Part shown: positions 43,120 to 52,485 of the stretch, one piece after another
Layout of the letters: the number at the start of each line of letters is the position of its first letter
Position numbering within the stretch: position 1 is the stretch's first letter
Source: Streptomyces verrucosisporus
GTDB lineage: Bacteria; Actinomycetota; Actinomycetes; Streptomycetales; Streptomycetaceae
Assembly (NCBI RefSeq): GCF_017114865.1
Contig: NZ_JADEYH010000005.1
Span: 1-64,000 of the forward strand
DNA length: 64,000 nucleotides
Direction: 5' to 3'
Notes under the pieces: model-generated
What the model saw: only the letters and a program-made list of their open reading frames with translations
Database searches by the model: none
What the model was told of the DNA's origin: nothing
Program-made: the position numbers and the translations under genes

Positions 43120-44246
43120 GTGGTGTTCTCCTCGTCGGCGTGGCGGGTGCCGAGGGCCAGTGCGTGGACGATCCAGTCCCGGCCGGGCGTGCCGCCGAGG
43201 GCGGCGCCGAGGTCCGCCTGCTGCCAGGAGCCGACGGGCCGGGCGGCCAGTCCGTGGCGCAGGGCGGCCAGCTGGGCCAGGTGGACGGCGAATCCGGCCC
43301 GCAGATGGGTGCGGCGGATGTGCGGGGCGTCGGCGTCGGCTGGGCAGCCGTGGGCGAGCAGGACGGCGCCGGCGCCGGCGATCCACGCCTGGCCCGCGGC
43401 CCAGGCCGCCAGTGTGGGGCGGGCCTCTCCGGCGGCGTACCGGCGCACCTCCGTGCCGTCGGCGTCCGGCTCGACCAGGCCGGGGTCCGGTGATCCGACG
43501 GCGGCGCACCAGCGCAGCTCTCCGCCTCCCGCCCGTGCGGCGGCGGCCAGGACGGCCCGCAGCGCCTTGGGGGGCGGGGCACCCGTCAGCGGCGGCGGGG
43601 CGCTGCGGCGGGCCCGCAGTTCGGCGGTGGCGGGTGCGTCCCGCGGCGGCGGTGTGCCGCCGGGCGGGGGGATGCGCACCGCGGCGAGCGGGTTTCCGGC
43701 GAGTCCGTCCAGGCGGGCCTCGGGCTCTCCCATGCCCAGCGCGCGGGCGGCGAGGAACAGCGCCGCGGCGGCGTGCCCGGTGTCCAGCAGCAGCAGCGGC
43801 CAGGCCCGGTGGCCGTAGTGGGAGACCGTGCGCCGGGCGGTGACGGACAGGTGGGCGGTCACGCCCGGCCGGGTGCCGCCGGGGAGCCGGCCGAGGCGGT
43901 GCACGCGGTGGCGCAGCGGGTCGTAGCCGTAGCGGCCGGGCGGCAGGGAGCAGCCGGTTCCCACGGCCAGTTCGGCGTCCACCGGGTGCAACGCGCCGGC
44001 GGAGGGCGCCGGCCGCAGGCGCCCGGAGCCGTCCGAGGCCATCAGGGACAGGCGCAGTACGGCGTCCAGGTCGACCTCCCCCGGGGCCGCGTCCGGGACG
44101 GGCAGCGACGGCCCGGGCCAGGCCCGGACGGCGGGGCCGGCGGGCGCGGCCGGGCCCGGGGGACCGGGGGACCGGGCGAGCGCGAGGGCGGCGGCGAGGT
44201 CCACCGGGTGGTCGCCATGGGCGTGTTCCTCGAAGGTGTGTTCCAT
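43116..44246 (-). CDS. SagB-type nitroreductase-fold dehydrogenase
   Basis: This 376-residue protein has the SagB/ThcOx organisation with two partial nitroreductase-like halves. The first has SAGALHPVDAELAV and YGYDPLRHRVHRLG, the second begins with RARRSAPPPLTGAPPPKALR. Such FMN enzymes oxidise azolines to azoles in YcaO-type RiPP pathways. It sits between the YcaO gene (10 bases upstream) and the ABC genes (overlap). Its presence suggests that a heterocycle or other reduced backbone link is further oxidised. Confidence 0.86.
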   Translation of the reverse strand: MEHTFEEHAHGDHPVDLAAALALARSPGPPGPAAPAGPAVRAWPGPSLPVPDAAPGEVDLDAVLRLSLMASDGSGRLRPAPSAGALHPVDAELAVGTGCSLPPGRYGYDPLRHRVHRLGRLPGGTRPGVTAHLSVTARRTVSHYGHRAWPLLLLDTGHAAAALFLAARALGMGEPEARLDGLAGNPLAAVRIPPPGGTPPPRDAPATAELRARRSAPPPLTGAPPPKALRAVLAAAARAGGGELRWCAAVGSPDPGLVEPDADGTEVRRYAAGEARPTLAAWAAGQAWIAGAGAVLLAHGCPADADAPHIRRTHLRAGFAVHLAQLAALRHGLAARPVGSWQQADLGAALGGTPGRDWIVHALALGTRHADEENTT

Positions 44247-44256
44247 GGGGCGACCC

Positions 44257-45636
44257 TCACATGTGGGGCGGGGGCGCCAGGGTGAAGTCCTCCGGCCCGG
44301 CGGGGGCGGTCGTACGCCAGCCCCGCCCGACGGCGGCATCGGCCAGGCGCGGGCAGCCGAAGTACCCGAAGGCGGCCGGGGCGTTGGGCAGGAGCCCGGA
44401 GACCAGGACGCGGGCGACGCGCAGCGGGGTCTCGGCCACGTCCTCGGTGGTGAGGTCGAACGTCATGACGCGGTGGCCGCGTTCGCGCAGCACGCGCTCC
44501 AGCCTCTCCCGGCTGCCGGGCTCGACCGCGTCCACGGGCACGGTCCCGAGCGCGGGTTCGGTGAAGCGCCGGGCCTGGGGCGCCATCCGTTCGTCCAGCC
44601 ACACCTGTACGTGCGCCCCCAGGTCCCGTACGTGCTCGAACTCCTCGCCGCAGACATCGAGGTAGCGGCCGTCGGCGCGGTGGTCCAGGTAGAGCCCGCG
44701 GGCGAGCAGACCGGCCTCGACGGCCTGGAACACCCAGCCGCCGGGGTCGGTCAGGCCCTGGGTGAAGACCCAGGTGTGCACGGCCTCCAGCACCGCCTTG
44801 CGGGCGGCCTCGGCCGGGTCGTACTTGCAGGCGAACCCGGCCGCGTACAGGCCGAGGCGGGGGTCGTGGACGAGCGCGGCCACGCAGGGGGCGAACTCCG
44901 AGGGCATCTCGACGAGGTGGAGGTCGAGCGCGGATCCGGCGAGGTCGCCGGTGAGGCCGGGCACGCTGGCCGGATCGATGCCGCGCGTCGGCCCGTCGAG
45001 GTGCCACCACAGCTCCAGGGCATCGCGTTCGACGATCTCCAGCAGGCCGCGTTCGGCCGCGTCGTCCAGGCCCTGGCCGGTGGCGATGCCCGCGTAGTTG
45101 AGGTGGTGGGTGCGGGGCAGCGAGCGCAATCCGCCCTGGCGCCAGTTGAGGTGGGTGAGCGCGACGGGCGCCCAGACCTCGGCGGTCGTGCCGTCGGGCA
45201 GGCGCTCGGCGCCACGCGTCCACAGGGCCGGGGTGTCGTCGGTGAGAGGGCGGTAGGGGAACCCCTCCCGGGCGTACTGCCAGGGCGCGTAGGCCGGCAG
45301 GTCGCCCGGTCCGTACAGCCGCAGCCCCTTGCCGGCCAGTTCGGCGGCGGTGGCGTGCAGCGGGGCGTCCGGGTGGCCGGGCGGCGGTACGCGGTTGCCG
45401 CAGTAACGTTCCACCCCCTCGGCCACCGCTGCGAGGTGGGCCTGTTCGGGGTCGCCGAAGGTGGTGCCCAGGGAGACCCGGTCGGCGGGCCACAGGCCGA
45501 GTCTGCGCGCGTCGGATATCTCGGCCGTGAACGCGGTGTAGCGGGGCGGCGCGCCCGCGGGGTGCTCGACGGGCTTGACCTTGCGGACGATGCCGCAGAC
45601 GGGGTCGACCAGGGCCTGGAGCGGCAGCGCGGTCAT
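44257..45636 (-). CDS. YcaO-domain cyclodehydratase/amidine synthase
   Basis: This 459-residue YcaO protein has the ATP-binding glutamates in AHLAAVAEGVERYCG (about 67-80) and in ERGLLEIVERDALELWW (about 190). It ends in PPPHM, the proline-rich C-terminus typical of azoline-forming YcaO enzymes. YcaO enzymes activate backbone amides with ATP so that a Ser, Thr or Cys side chain (or an amine) can attack. It lacks its own leader-binding domain; the separate protein at 47147-48034 should bring the precursor. It is coupled to the hydrolase gene (ATGA). Confidence 0.93.
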   Translation of the reverse strand: MTALPLQALVDPVCGIVRKVKPVEHPAGAPPRYTAFTAEISDARRLGLWPADRVSLGTTFGDPEQAHLAAVAEGVERYCGNRVPPPGHPDAPLHATAAELAGKGLRLYGPGDLPAYAPWQYAREGFPYRPLTDDTPALWTRGAERLPDGTTAEVWAPVALTHLNWRQGGLRSLPRTHHLNYAGIATGQGLDDAAERGLLEIVERDALELWWHLDGPTRGIDPASVPGLTGDLAGSALDLHLVEMPSEFAPCVAALVHDPRLGLYAAGFACKYDPAEAARKAVLEAVHTWVFTQGLTDPGGWVFQAVEAGLLARGLYLDHRADGRYLDVCGEEFEHVRDLGAHVQVWLDERMAPQARRFTEPALGTVPVDAVEPGSRERLERVLRERGHRVMTFDLTTEDVAETPLRVARVLVSGLLPNAPAAFGYFGCPRLADAAVGRGWRTTAPAGPEDFTLAPPPHM

Positions 45637-47150
45637 CGCAGGATCTCCTCGGCGGGTTCGGTGGTGGTGGGGCGGGAGGGCAGTACGTGCAGCGTCAGCG
45701 CCACGCCGCCGGAGCCGATCTCCCGGCGTGAGGCGAGCAGCCGATCGGCGGTCATCGGGTCGTCCCCGGTGTGCGGGTTGCGGGCGTGGGCCGGGAAGTG
45801 GTGTCCGGCGATCTCCAGGCGCAGCCGGGTGCCCGCCCGCAGCCGGCGCGCGAGCCGGCCCAGATCGATGGTGAACTCGGCTTCCCGGCCGGGTGGTTCC
45901 TCGCGCCGGACGATGCCGGTGGCCAGCGGCTCGGCCCTCCCGTCCGGGGTGAGGGCGACGAGCCGGGCGGCCCAGTCGGCGGACGGGGTGTCGGCCGCGG
46001 CCCGCAGCCGTACCCGCGCGGGGCCGACCGCGTCGAGCGGGCGGGGCAGCGGCGCGGTGGCCAGCAGGCACCGGTCGGGCGTTCCGGCCGTGGGGACGGC
46101 GAGGTCGTCGGAGCGGACGGGGCGTCCGGGGTCGGCGGTGAAGGCGCGGCCGTGCAGGAGCCGCAGCCGCTGGGCGCGCGGCTCGCCCTCGGTGCCGGCG
46201 GGCAGCCACCGGTCGGCGCCGGCCAGCGCCAGCGCGCCGCGGTGTCCGGGGGCGAGCTCGCCGGCGAGGGCGCGGTGGGCCCAGCCGGCGTACAGCTCGC
46301 CGAGGTTCACCCGGTGGGCGGGGCCGGCGCCGGGGCCGGGCGCGGCGGTCAGTCCGTGCCCCCAGGGGCCCGTCAGCAGCCGCGCCGAGGGGCCGCCCCA
46401 GGCGCGCCACAGGGCGTCGGTGTCCTCGGCGAAGGGGTCGTGGAGGCCGCCCACCGCGAGCAGGGGCACCGCCGCGTGCGCCGCCCGCGACACCGGGCGG
46501 CCCCGGTCGCGGTGGCGCCACAGCCCCGCCCAGGAGGGCAGGTCGCGGCCCAGCCGCTGAGGCAGGCCGGTCAGCGGCAGGTGGCCGAGCAGGCCGGGGT
46601 CGGCGGCGAGGGCCGCCTCCAGGGCCCTCTCGTCGGAGTCGCTCCGGTCGCCGTGGGCGGCCCACCATCCGGCACGGGCCAGCAGCCGCTCCACGCCGGA
46701 GGGTTCGCGCGCGGTCTCGGCGGCGCCGAGGGCGGGTACGGCGGCCAGGACCGCGTCGGGCCGGGCGTCCCCGGGCGCGTCGAGGGCGAGGACGAGCGCG
46801 CAGTGGGCGGCGTAGGAGGCACCGGCCGCCACCAGCCGGCCGTCGCTCCAGGGCTGCCGCCGGATCCAGCGGGTGGTCGCCGCCCCGTCGGCGGTCTCGT
46901 TCTCGTACGGCCTCCAGTGCCCGGGCGAGGCGAACCGGCCGCGTACGTCCTGGACGACGGCGGCGAATCCGCGTCGGGCCCAGCCTCTCGCCTCGGCCCG
47001 GTGGCGCAGGCGGTCGTAGGGGGTGCGCAGGAGGACGGCCGGGAAGGGGCCGCGGTCCGCGGGGAGGCGGACGTCGGTGGCCAGTCCCCCGACGGTGACC
47101 GGTTCCCGCTCGATGACCGGCTCCCCGCCGGTGGCGCCGGACGGCGTCAT
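45633..47150 (-). CDS. CocE/NonD-type alpha/beta hydrolase (X-Pro peptidase family)
   Basis: This 505-residue protein has the CocE/X-prolyl-dipeptidyl-peptidase plan. An alpha/beta core with the nucleophile elbow AAGASYAAHCALVLALD holds the catalytic serine (about residue 105), with an aspartate in GGLHDPFAEDT and a histidine in GPWGHGL. A C-terminal jelly-roll domain follows (LRLEIAGHHFPAHARN). In the RiPP operon it probably removes the leader or trims the modified peptide; cleavage after Pro would fit P-containing sites in the precursor. The start at 47150 overlaps the leader-binding gene stop. Confidence 0.85.
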   Translation of the reverse strand: MTPSGATGGEPVIEREPVTVGGLATDVRLPADRGPFPAVLLRTPYDRLRHRAEARGWARRGFAAVVQDVRGRFASPGHWRPYENETADGAATTRWIRRQPWSDGRLVAAGASYAAHCALVLALDAPGDARPDAVLAAVPALGAAETAREPSGVERLLARAGWWAAHGDRSDSDERALEAALAADPGLLGHLPLTGLPQRLGRDLPSWAGLWRHRDRGRPVSRAAHAAVPLLAVGGLHDPFAEDTDALWRAWGGPSARLLTGPWGHGLTAAPGPGAGPAHRVNLGELYAGWAHRALAGELAPGHRGALALAGADRWLPAGTEGEPRAQRLRLLHGRAFTADPGRPVRSDDLAVPTAGTPDRCLLATAPLPRPLDAVGPARVRLRAAADTPSADWAARLVALTPDGRAEPLATGIVRREEPPGREAEFTIDLGRLARRLRAGTRLRLEIAGHHFPAHARNPHTGDDPMTADRLLASRREIGSGGVALTLHVLPSRPTTTEPAEEILR

Positions 47151-48034
47151 CCGTCCCGCCCCTGCGCCGGGGAGGCCTCCTGCTCCCGGGCGGTCCCCGG
47201 CATCGGTGCGACCGCGGGCACGGGGAGGACGGGGTGCTCGGTGACCGTCAGGGTGCGCAGGTCCACGCGCCTGAGCCGGCGCCGCGCGGGCAGGCCGGCC
47301 TCCTCGGGGAGGCCCGCGGCCCACCGCAGCAGGTCGTCGGCGAGCAGTGCCGCGAGCAGGCCGGCCGCGGGAGGGGTGAGCCCGGCCGGGGCGCCGCAGG
47401 CGCGGGGTCCCCTCCAGTAGGCGGCCAGTTCCCGGTGGGCGGGGGTGGCGGCGAGCCGGCGGGCCCTGACGTGGGCCGAGGTGACGTCCCCGGGAGCGGC
47501 GGCGAGCGGCTCGACGTACGCCTGCCGCCCCTCGCGGTGGCAGCGCAGCCAGGCGACGCCGTGCGCGGGCAGCCGGTCCGCGGCGTCCCACAGTCCGCCG
47601 GGCACGGGGCCGTCCAGGCACCACACGACGGCGGCGGGGTCGTCGTGGAGCAGATCGTCCAGGCCGCCCGGCGACGCGCCGGGAGCGGTGGCCCGGGCGG
47701 TGCGCGGCCGTGCGCCCAGGGCGGTCAGCTGTGCGGCGAGCGGTTCGGTGAGCACCGGGTCGCCCAGCAGGCGGACGTTTCGGCGGGCGGCGGTCCACCG
47801 CGGCCGCGGCGGACCGTCCGTCAGATAGCCGGCGTCCTCGAACGCCCTGACAATGCGGCGCTGTTCGGCGTCCGCCGGTTCTCCGGCGGCGCCGGACAGG
47901 AGACGGAGCAGGGCTTCCTCGTCGGCGCCCCGTGTCCGGACGCCGAGGAACTCCCCCTCGGCGGTGCGGACGGCGAGACCCCGCCCGGGTACGGCGACGA
48001 CCTCGACACCGGGTGCGAGCTGACTGCGGGACAC
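47147..48034 (-). CDS. RiPP leader-binding protein (E1-like/Ocin-ThiF type)
   Basis: This 295-residue protein matches the F-protein/TOMM leader-peptide-binding type. An N-terminal winged-helix RRE spans about 1-75 (VEVVAVPGRGLAVRTAEGEF, ending VRAFEDAGYLTDG). An inactive ThiF-like Rossmann domain (NVRLLGDPVLTEPLAAQL) and a C-terminal region follow. There are no adenylation or CxxC zinc motifs, as expected for the leader-binding subclass. It starts at GTG 48034 behind AGGAGG and is coupled to the hydrolase. It should present the precursor to the YcaO enzyme. Confidence 0.85.
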   Translation of the reverse strand: MSRSQLAPGVEVVAVPGRGLAVRTAEGEFLGVRTRGADEEALLRLLSGAAGEPADAEQRRIVRAFEDAGYLTDGPPRPRWTAARRNVRLLGDPVLTEPLAAQLTALGARPRTARATAPGASPGGLDDLLHDDPAAVVWCLDGPVPGGLWDAADRLPAHGVAWLRCHREGRQAYVEPLAAAPGDVTSAHVRARRLAATPAHRELAAYWRGPRACGAPAGLTPPAAGLLAALLADDLLRWAAGLPEEAGLPARRRLRRVDLRTLTVTEHPVLPVPAVAPMPGTAREQEASPAQGRDG

Positions 48035-48114
48035 GGCGGTCCTCCTGTAAGCGGGGTCGGCGGGGAGCCGGCGGTGGACTGGGCGGCGGGGCGGGCGACG
48101 GAGCCCGGGACGGG

Positions 48115-48150
48115 CGTGGGCCCGCCCGGATGGCGCCGGGCGGACCCACG
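48115..48150 (-). terminator. Attenuator-like hairpin after the precursor gene
   Basis: Fifteen-base arms (48115-48129 and 48136-48150, one G-T-type mismatch) with a 6-base loop lie 24 bases after the precursor stop. Partial termination here would give excess precursor over enzymes, as in many RiPP operons. Confidence 0.65.
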
Positions 48151-48173
48151 TTCGAGAGCGGCTGGGCCCTCGC

Positions 48174-48287
48174 TTACTCCTCGGTGTCCTCGAAGGGGTT
48201 CTCGACGAGGGCGTTGGAGTGGGAGGCCGAGTCGTGGGCCAGCTGGCCCGGGTCGGCGATCGGCGTGAAGACCTGCTCGTTGTCCAT
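48174..48287 (-). CDS. RiPP precursor peptide, 37 residues, Cys-free
   Basis: A short gene with a perfect AAGGAG five bases before its ATG encodes a 37-residue acidic peptide. The N-terminal 17 residues look like a leader (QVFTPIADPGQ). The core region holds HDSASHSNALVENPF (residues 18-32) and an acidic tail EDTEE. There is no cysteine, so a YcaO enzyme could act only at Ser20, Ser22, Ser24, Thr8 or Thr35, or form an amidine. From memory the SNALVENPF stretch recalls streptamidine-type amidine RiPPs, which also use YcaO enzymes; I could not check this. It is the first gene of the operon, behind a Zur box and before an attenuator hairpin. Confidence 0.85.
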   Translation of the reverse strand: MDNEQVFTPIADPGQLAHDSASHSNALVENPFEDTEE

Positions 48288-48343
48288 GAACTCTCCTTGT
48301 TCGCAAGGGGATACGGCGTTCGGACGAGCGCCGCACTCACACC

Positions 48344-49219
<876 letters not shown>

Positions 49220-49238
49220 CGGGCTTTCTCCCTCGACT

Positions 49239-50246
49239 TCAGAACGTACGGTCCGGCGTGCGGCGCACGACGGCCAGCAGCAGCACGGCGCCCAGGCAGG
49301 CGGTGAGCGCCCCGACCGGCAGCGTGAGCCCTCCGGTCTCCAGCGCCGCCGCCAGCAGCCGCGAGGAGAGCTGCGCCACCGCGTCCGCACCGCACACCAC
49401 GACCGCGCCCACCACGGCGGCGCCGGGAAGGCCCACCCGCAGGTCGGCACCGAAGAGGGCCACGGCCAGATGCGGTACGAGCAGACCGACGAAGCCCAGC
49501 GCCCCGACGGCGGCCACCGCGCCCGCGGTCAGCGCCACCGCGCACAGCAGGGCCAGGGTCCGCGCCCGCCGGGCGGGGAGGCCCGCGGCCAGGGCGGTCT
49601 CGTCCCCGCAGCGCAGCAGGGTCAGCGGTCCGGCCAGCAGCCAGGCGGCCGTCCCCCACAGCAGCGCCCACGGCCACAGCAGGTGCCAGTGCTGCCAAAC
49701 CCGGCCCTCCGTGGTGCCCACCAGCCACTGCACGACGCTGCCGAGCTCGCCCGGCTCCACCAGGAGCACCATGGCGGTGAGCCCGCCGAGCACCGCGGAG
49801 ACCAGCACCCCGTGCACGGCGGTGGCCGCGGGGTCGCCGCGGCCGCGGCCGGCCAGCAGCCACAGCAGCGCCGCTCCGGTGCATCCGCCCGCGCACGCGG
49901 CCAGGACGACGGCCAGCGGGGAGTCCCACCCGGCCAGCCCCAGGGCGGTGGCGGTGACGGCCCCGAGCACCGCTCCCGGCGTCACACCCGTCACCTCGGG
50001 CCCGGCCAGGGGGTTGCGCAGCGCGGACTGCAGGACCAGTCCCGCCACGGCCAGGCTCGCGCCCGCGCCGAGGGCCACCAGCAGCCTGGGCAGGCGCAGC
50101 TGCAGCAGGATGTGGCGCTCGGTCGCGTCACCGCCGCCGCCGAGCACGTCCCATGCCGTGGCCGGGGACATGCCGCGCCCGGCCACCAGTTCCAGCGCGG
50201 CGCACACCGCGGCCAGTGCCGTGAGCACCGCGAACCTCCGGCTCAC
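49239..50246 (-). CDS. FecCD-type ABC permease 2
   Basis: This 335-residue protein has about nine or ten membrane helices and the signatures LQSALRNPLAGPEVTGVTPG and AVGALGFVGLLVPHLAVALF. It starts at GTG 50246 overlapping the stop of permease 1 (GTGA) and is followed by the ATPase gene after 19 bases. With permease 1 it forms a heterodimeric channel, as in enterobactin-type importers. Confidence 0.93.
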   Translation of the reverse strand: MSRRFAVLTALAAVCAALELVAGRGMSPATAWDVLGGGGDATERHILLQLRLPRLLVALGAGASLAVAGLVLQSALRNPLAGPEVTGVTPGAVLGAVTATALGLAGWDSPLAVVLAACAGGCTGAALLWLLAGRGRGDPAATAVHGVLVSAVLGGLTAMVLLVEPGELGSVVQWLVGTTEGRVWQHWHLLWPWALLWGTAAWLLAGPLTLLRCGDETALAAGLPARRARTLALLCAVALTAGAVAAVGALGFVGLLVPHLAVALFGADLRVGLPGAAVVGAVVVCGADAVAQLSSRLLAAALETGGLTLPVGALTACLGAVLLLAVVRRTPDRTF

Positions 50247-51421
50247 CGCGCGCCCTCCGCTCCGGCGACTCCGGCCGCTTCGGCCGCTTCGGCCGCTTCG
50301 GCCGCTTCGGTCCTCCTGCGCCGGGAACGGCCGCGACCACCCGACCGCGTCAGGACGATTCCGGCCGGCACCCCCAGCAGGGCGGTCCAGGCGCCGACCG
50401 GCGTCTCCACGGGCGCCAGCGCCAGCCGGGCCGGCACATCGGCGACGGCGACGACGACGGCGCCCCACGCGGCGGACCAGGGCAGCCGGCGCACCGCCCC
50501 GGCCCCGGGGGTGAACCACCGGGCCAGGTGCGGCGCGAGGAAGCCCACCCAGGCCACGGGCCCGCACACGGCCGTCACGGGCGCGATCAGCACCACGGCC
50601 ACGGCCAGCGCGGCCAGCCGCGCCCGGTGGGCGCGCACGCCCAGCGCCTCGGCGTCCTCGTCGCCCAGCCGCATCACCGAGAGCACCGGCGCGCACAGCA
50701 CGAGGGCGGGTGCGACGACGAGCAGCCAGGGCCACAGGCCCGCGACGTCGTCCCAGGTCCGGGCGGACAGGGAGCCGAGCAGATAACGGTAGATGAGCTG
50801 GAGGTCGAGCTGGTCGGCCATGACCATCAGGACGAGCAGCGCGGCCTGCAGCGCGGCCGCGACCGCCGCGCCGGTCAGCAGCACCGCGGACGGGCTTCGG
50901 CCCAGCCCGGCCGCGAGCAGTGTGAGCCCGCCGCCGAGCGCGGCGCCACCGATGGCCAGCAGGGGCTGGACTGCGGCGGGCAGGGACAGTGCCAGCACCA
51001 GGGGCGCGGCCACCCCCAGCGCGGCGCCTGAGGAGACGCCCAGCATCTCCGGCACGGCCAGGGGGTTGCGCAGCGCCTCCTGGAGCACGAGCCCCGCCGC
51101 CCCCAGACAGGCGCCGGCGACGAGCGCAAGCACCAGGCGGGGCACGCGCAGCTCGGTGACGACGATCCCGGCGAGCGTGGCCTCGCCCTCCAGCACCGCG
51201 CCGGCGAGCCGGTGCGGCGGGACGTGGGGGGTGCCCAGGCTCAGCGCGCAGACCGACGAGACGGCCAGCAGTACGGCCACCAGGACCGGTTGCCGCCACC
51301 GTGCCCGGTACGAGGCGCGCCGGCCCTTCGCCGCCGCGCCTCCCGCCCCGGTGTCCTCCACCCCGGTTTCCGCCGCCGCGTTCTCATCCGCCCCAGTGGG
51401 CGCGGGGACGGGCGCCCTCAC
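50243..51421 (-). CDS. FecCD-type ABC permease 1
   Basis: This 392-residue protein has an N-terminal extension of about 35 polar residues, then the FecCD domain with LQEALRNPLAVPEMLGVSSG and TAVCGPVAWVGFLAPHLARW. The C-terminus carries a basic stretch and an EAA repeat encoded by a 9-base tandem repeat. It starts at GTG 51421 inside the binding-protein stop (GTGA). Confidence 0.92.
   Translation of the reverse strand: MRAPVPAPTGADENAAAETGVEDTGAGGAAAKGRRASYRARWRQPVLVAVLLAVSSVCALSLGTPHVPPHRLAGAVLEGEATLAGIVVTELRVPRLVLALVAGACLGAAGLVLQEALRNPLAVPEMLGVSSGAALGVAAPLVLALSLPAAVQPLLAIGGAALGGGLTLLAAGLGRSPSAVLLTGAAVAAALQAALLVLMVMADQLDLQLIYRYLLGSLSARTWDDVAGLWPWLLVVAPALVLCAPVLSVMRLGDEDAEALGVRAHRARLAALAVAVVLIAPVTAVCGPVAWVGFLAPHLARWFTPGAGAVRRLPWSAAWGAVVVAVADVPARLALAPVETPVGAWTALLGVPAGIVLTRSGGRGRSRRRRTEAAEAAEAAEAAGVAGAEGAR
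50272..50307. repeat. Tandem 9-base repeat in permease 1
   Basis: Four perfect units of CGGCCGCTT encode repeated Glu-Ala-Ala (EAA) in the cytoplasmic tail. It is the same style of repeat as at 8591-8653, with a different sequence. Confidence 0.85.
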
Positions 51422-52395
51422 CGCAGCGCGGCCGTGGCCTCGTCGAGGACAATGCCCAGCGAGCGGGTGCCGCGGCCCTTGGCCCACACCTCCGGGTCCA
51501 CTTCGTGGACATCACCGTTGCGCACCGCCGGGATCTTGCCCCACAAAGGGTTGTCCGACAGCTTCTCCGAGAGCCTGCCGTCCGCGTCGCCGAAGCTCAT
51601 CGTCTCGACGAACAGCACGTCGACACCCTCGGCGAGGATCTCCTCCAGGCTGTAACTTCCCTCCACACCACGGGACTTCCACGGGTATTCGGCGATCTTG
51701 GGGAACAGGCTGGCGGCCACGTCGGTCTCCGGGGTGGCGACGCCGAAGTTCTCGTCGCTGCCGTAGATGACGAGCGCGGTCTTGTCGCTCGGGTTCTTCT
51801 CGGCCTCGGCGAGCTTGGTGCGGAAGGCCTTCTCGGCCTTCTCCCCCTCGTCGGTGCGGCCGGTGAGCGCGGCGACGTCGCGCAGATAGCCGACGCTGTC
51901 CTGCCAGGTCTCGGGCTGCATGGCCCAGAAGGTGGTGGCGCCCTTCAGCGCGGGGGCGAGCTTGCCGTGGGTGTCCCCCAGGCCGATCACGAGGTCGGGC
52001 TTGTGGGAGAGGATCGCCTCCACCTCCGGGGCTATGAAACCGCCGGGTATGACGTCGACCTCCTTCGCCTTCTCCTCACCCAGGAAGTCGGGGTGGGCCA
52101 GCAGCGCGCTGTTGGTGGCCGCGGGGACGATGCCCAGTTCGGTCAGGATGTCGTCGCAGAGGGCGAACAGGCAGACGATACGCTCCGGTTCACCGTCCAG
52201 GGAGATCCTGGTGCCGTTGACGTCGGTCAACTCGCTTGCGGCCTGGATGGGTTCGACGGTGACCTCGGTCCTCGCCCCGGGTTCGGCCCTGCCGTCCGCC
52301 GGCTCGCCGGACGGCGAGCCGCAGCCGGTCAGGACGGAACCCAGCACCGCTGCGGCGATCCAGCCACGGACGGATCTCGACGGTGAACGCAGCAT
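51418..52395 (-). CDS. FepB/FecB-type substrate-binding lipoprotein
   Basis: This 325-residue protein has a signal peptide with lipobox VLTGC (C25) and the siderophore-binding fold (GEPERIVCLFALCDDILTELG, later SHKPDLVIGLGDTHGKLAPAL). It starts at ATG 52395, 50 bases from a Zur box. It belongs to the chelate-binding class III proteins rather than the cluster A-I ZnuA-type zinc-binding proteins, so it should recognise a metal chelate. First gene of the uptake operon that leads into the RiPP operon. Confidence 0.92.
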   Translation of the reverse strand: MLRSPSRSVRGWIAAAVLGSVLTGCGSPSGEPADGRAEPGARTEVTVEPIQAASELTDVNGTRISLDGEPERIVCLFALCDDILTELGIVPAATNSALLAHPDFLGEEKAKEVDVIPGGFIAPEVEAILSHKPDLVIGLGDTHGKLAPALKGATTFWAMQPETWQDSVGYLRDVAALTGRTDEGEKAEKAFRTKLAEAEKNPSDKTALVIYGSDENFGVATPETDVAASLFPKIAEYPWKSRGVEGSYSLEEILAEGVDVLFVETMSFGDADGRLSEKLSDNPLWGKIPAVRNGDVHEVDPEVWAKGRGTRSLGIVLDEATAALR

Positions 52396-52444
52396 TGACG
52401 CCCTCGTTTCTTCTCGGGGAGAGCCGGAACACGCCGAAGATACA

Positions 52445-52459
52445 TGATAATCGTTTTCA
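52445..52459. promoter_or_regulatory. Zur box between the binding-protein and propeller genes
   Basis: TGATAATCGTTTTCA matches TGAAAATCGTTTTCA at 14 of 15 positions. It lies 50 bases before the lipoprotein gene and 27 before the propeller gene, so it can control both divergent units. Confidence 0.85.
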
Positions 52460-52485
52460 CGATGTCGGCCTTTCGGAGGAACCCC

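Noticed and set aside
48174..48287. Thiopeptide or thiazole-type precursor
   Set aside because: The peptide has no cysteine and the operon has no lanthipeptide-type dehydratase, so these classes do not fit.
51418..52395. Assignment of the uptake operon to iron only
   Set aside because: The proteins look like siderophore importers, but the operators fit Zur, and no DmdR/IdeR-type iron box (TTAGGTTAGGCTAACC) was seen.
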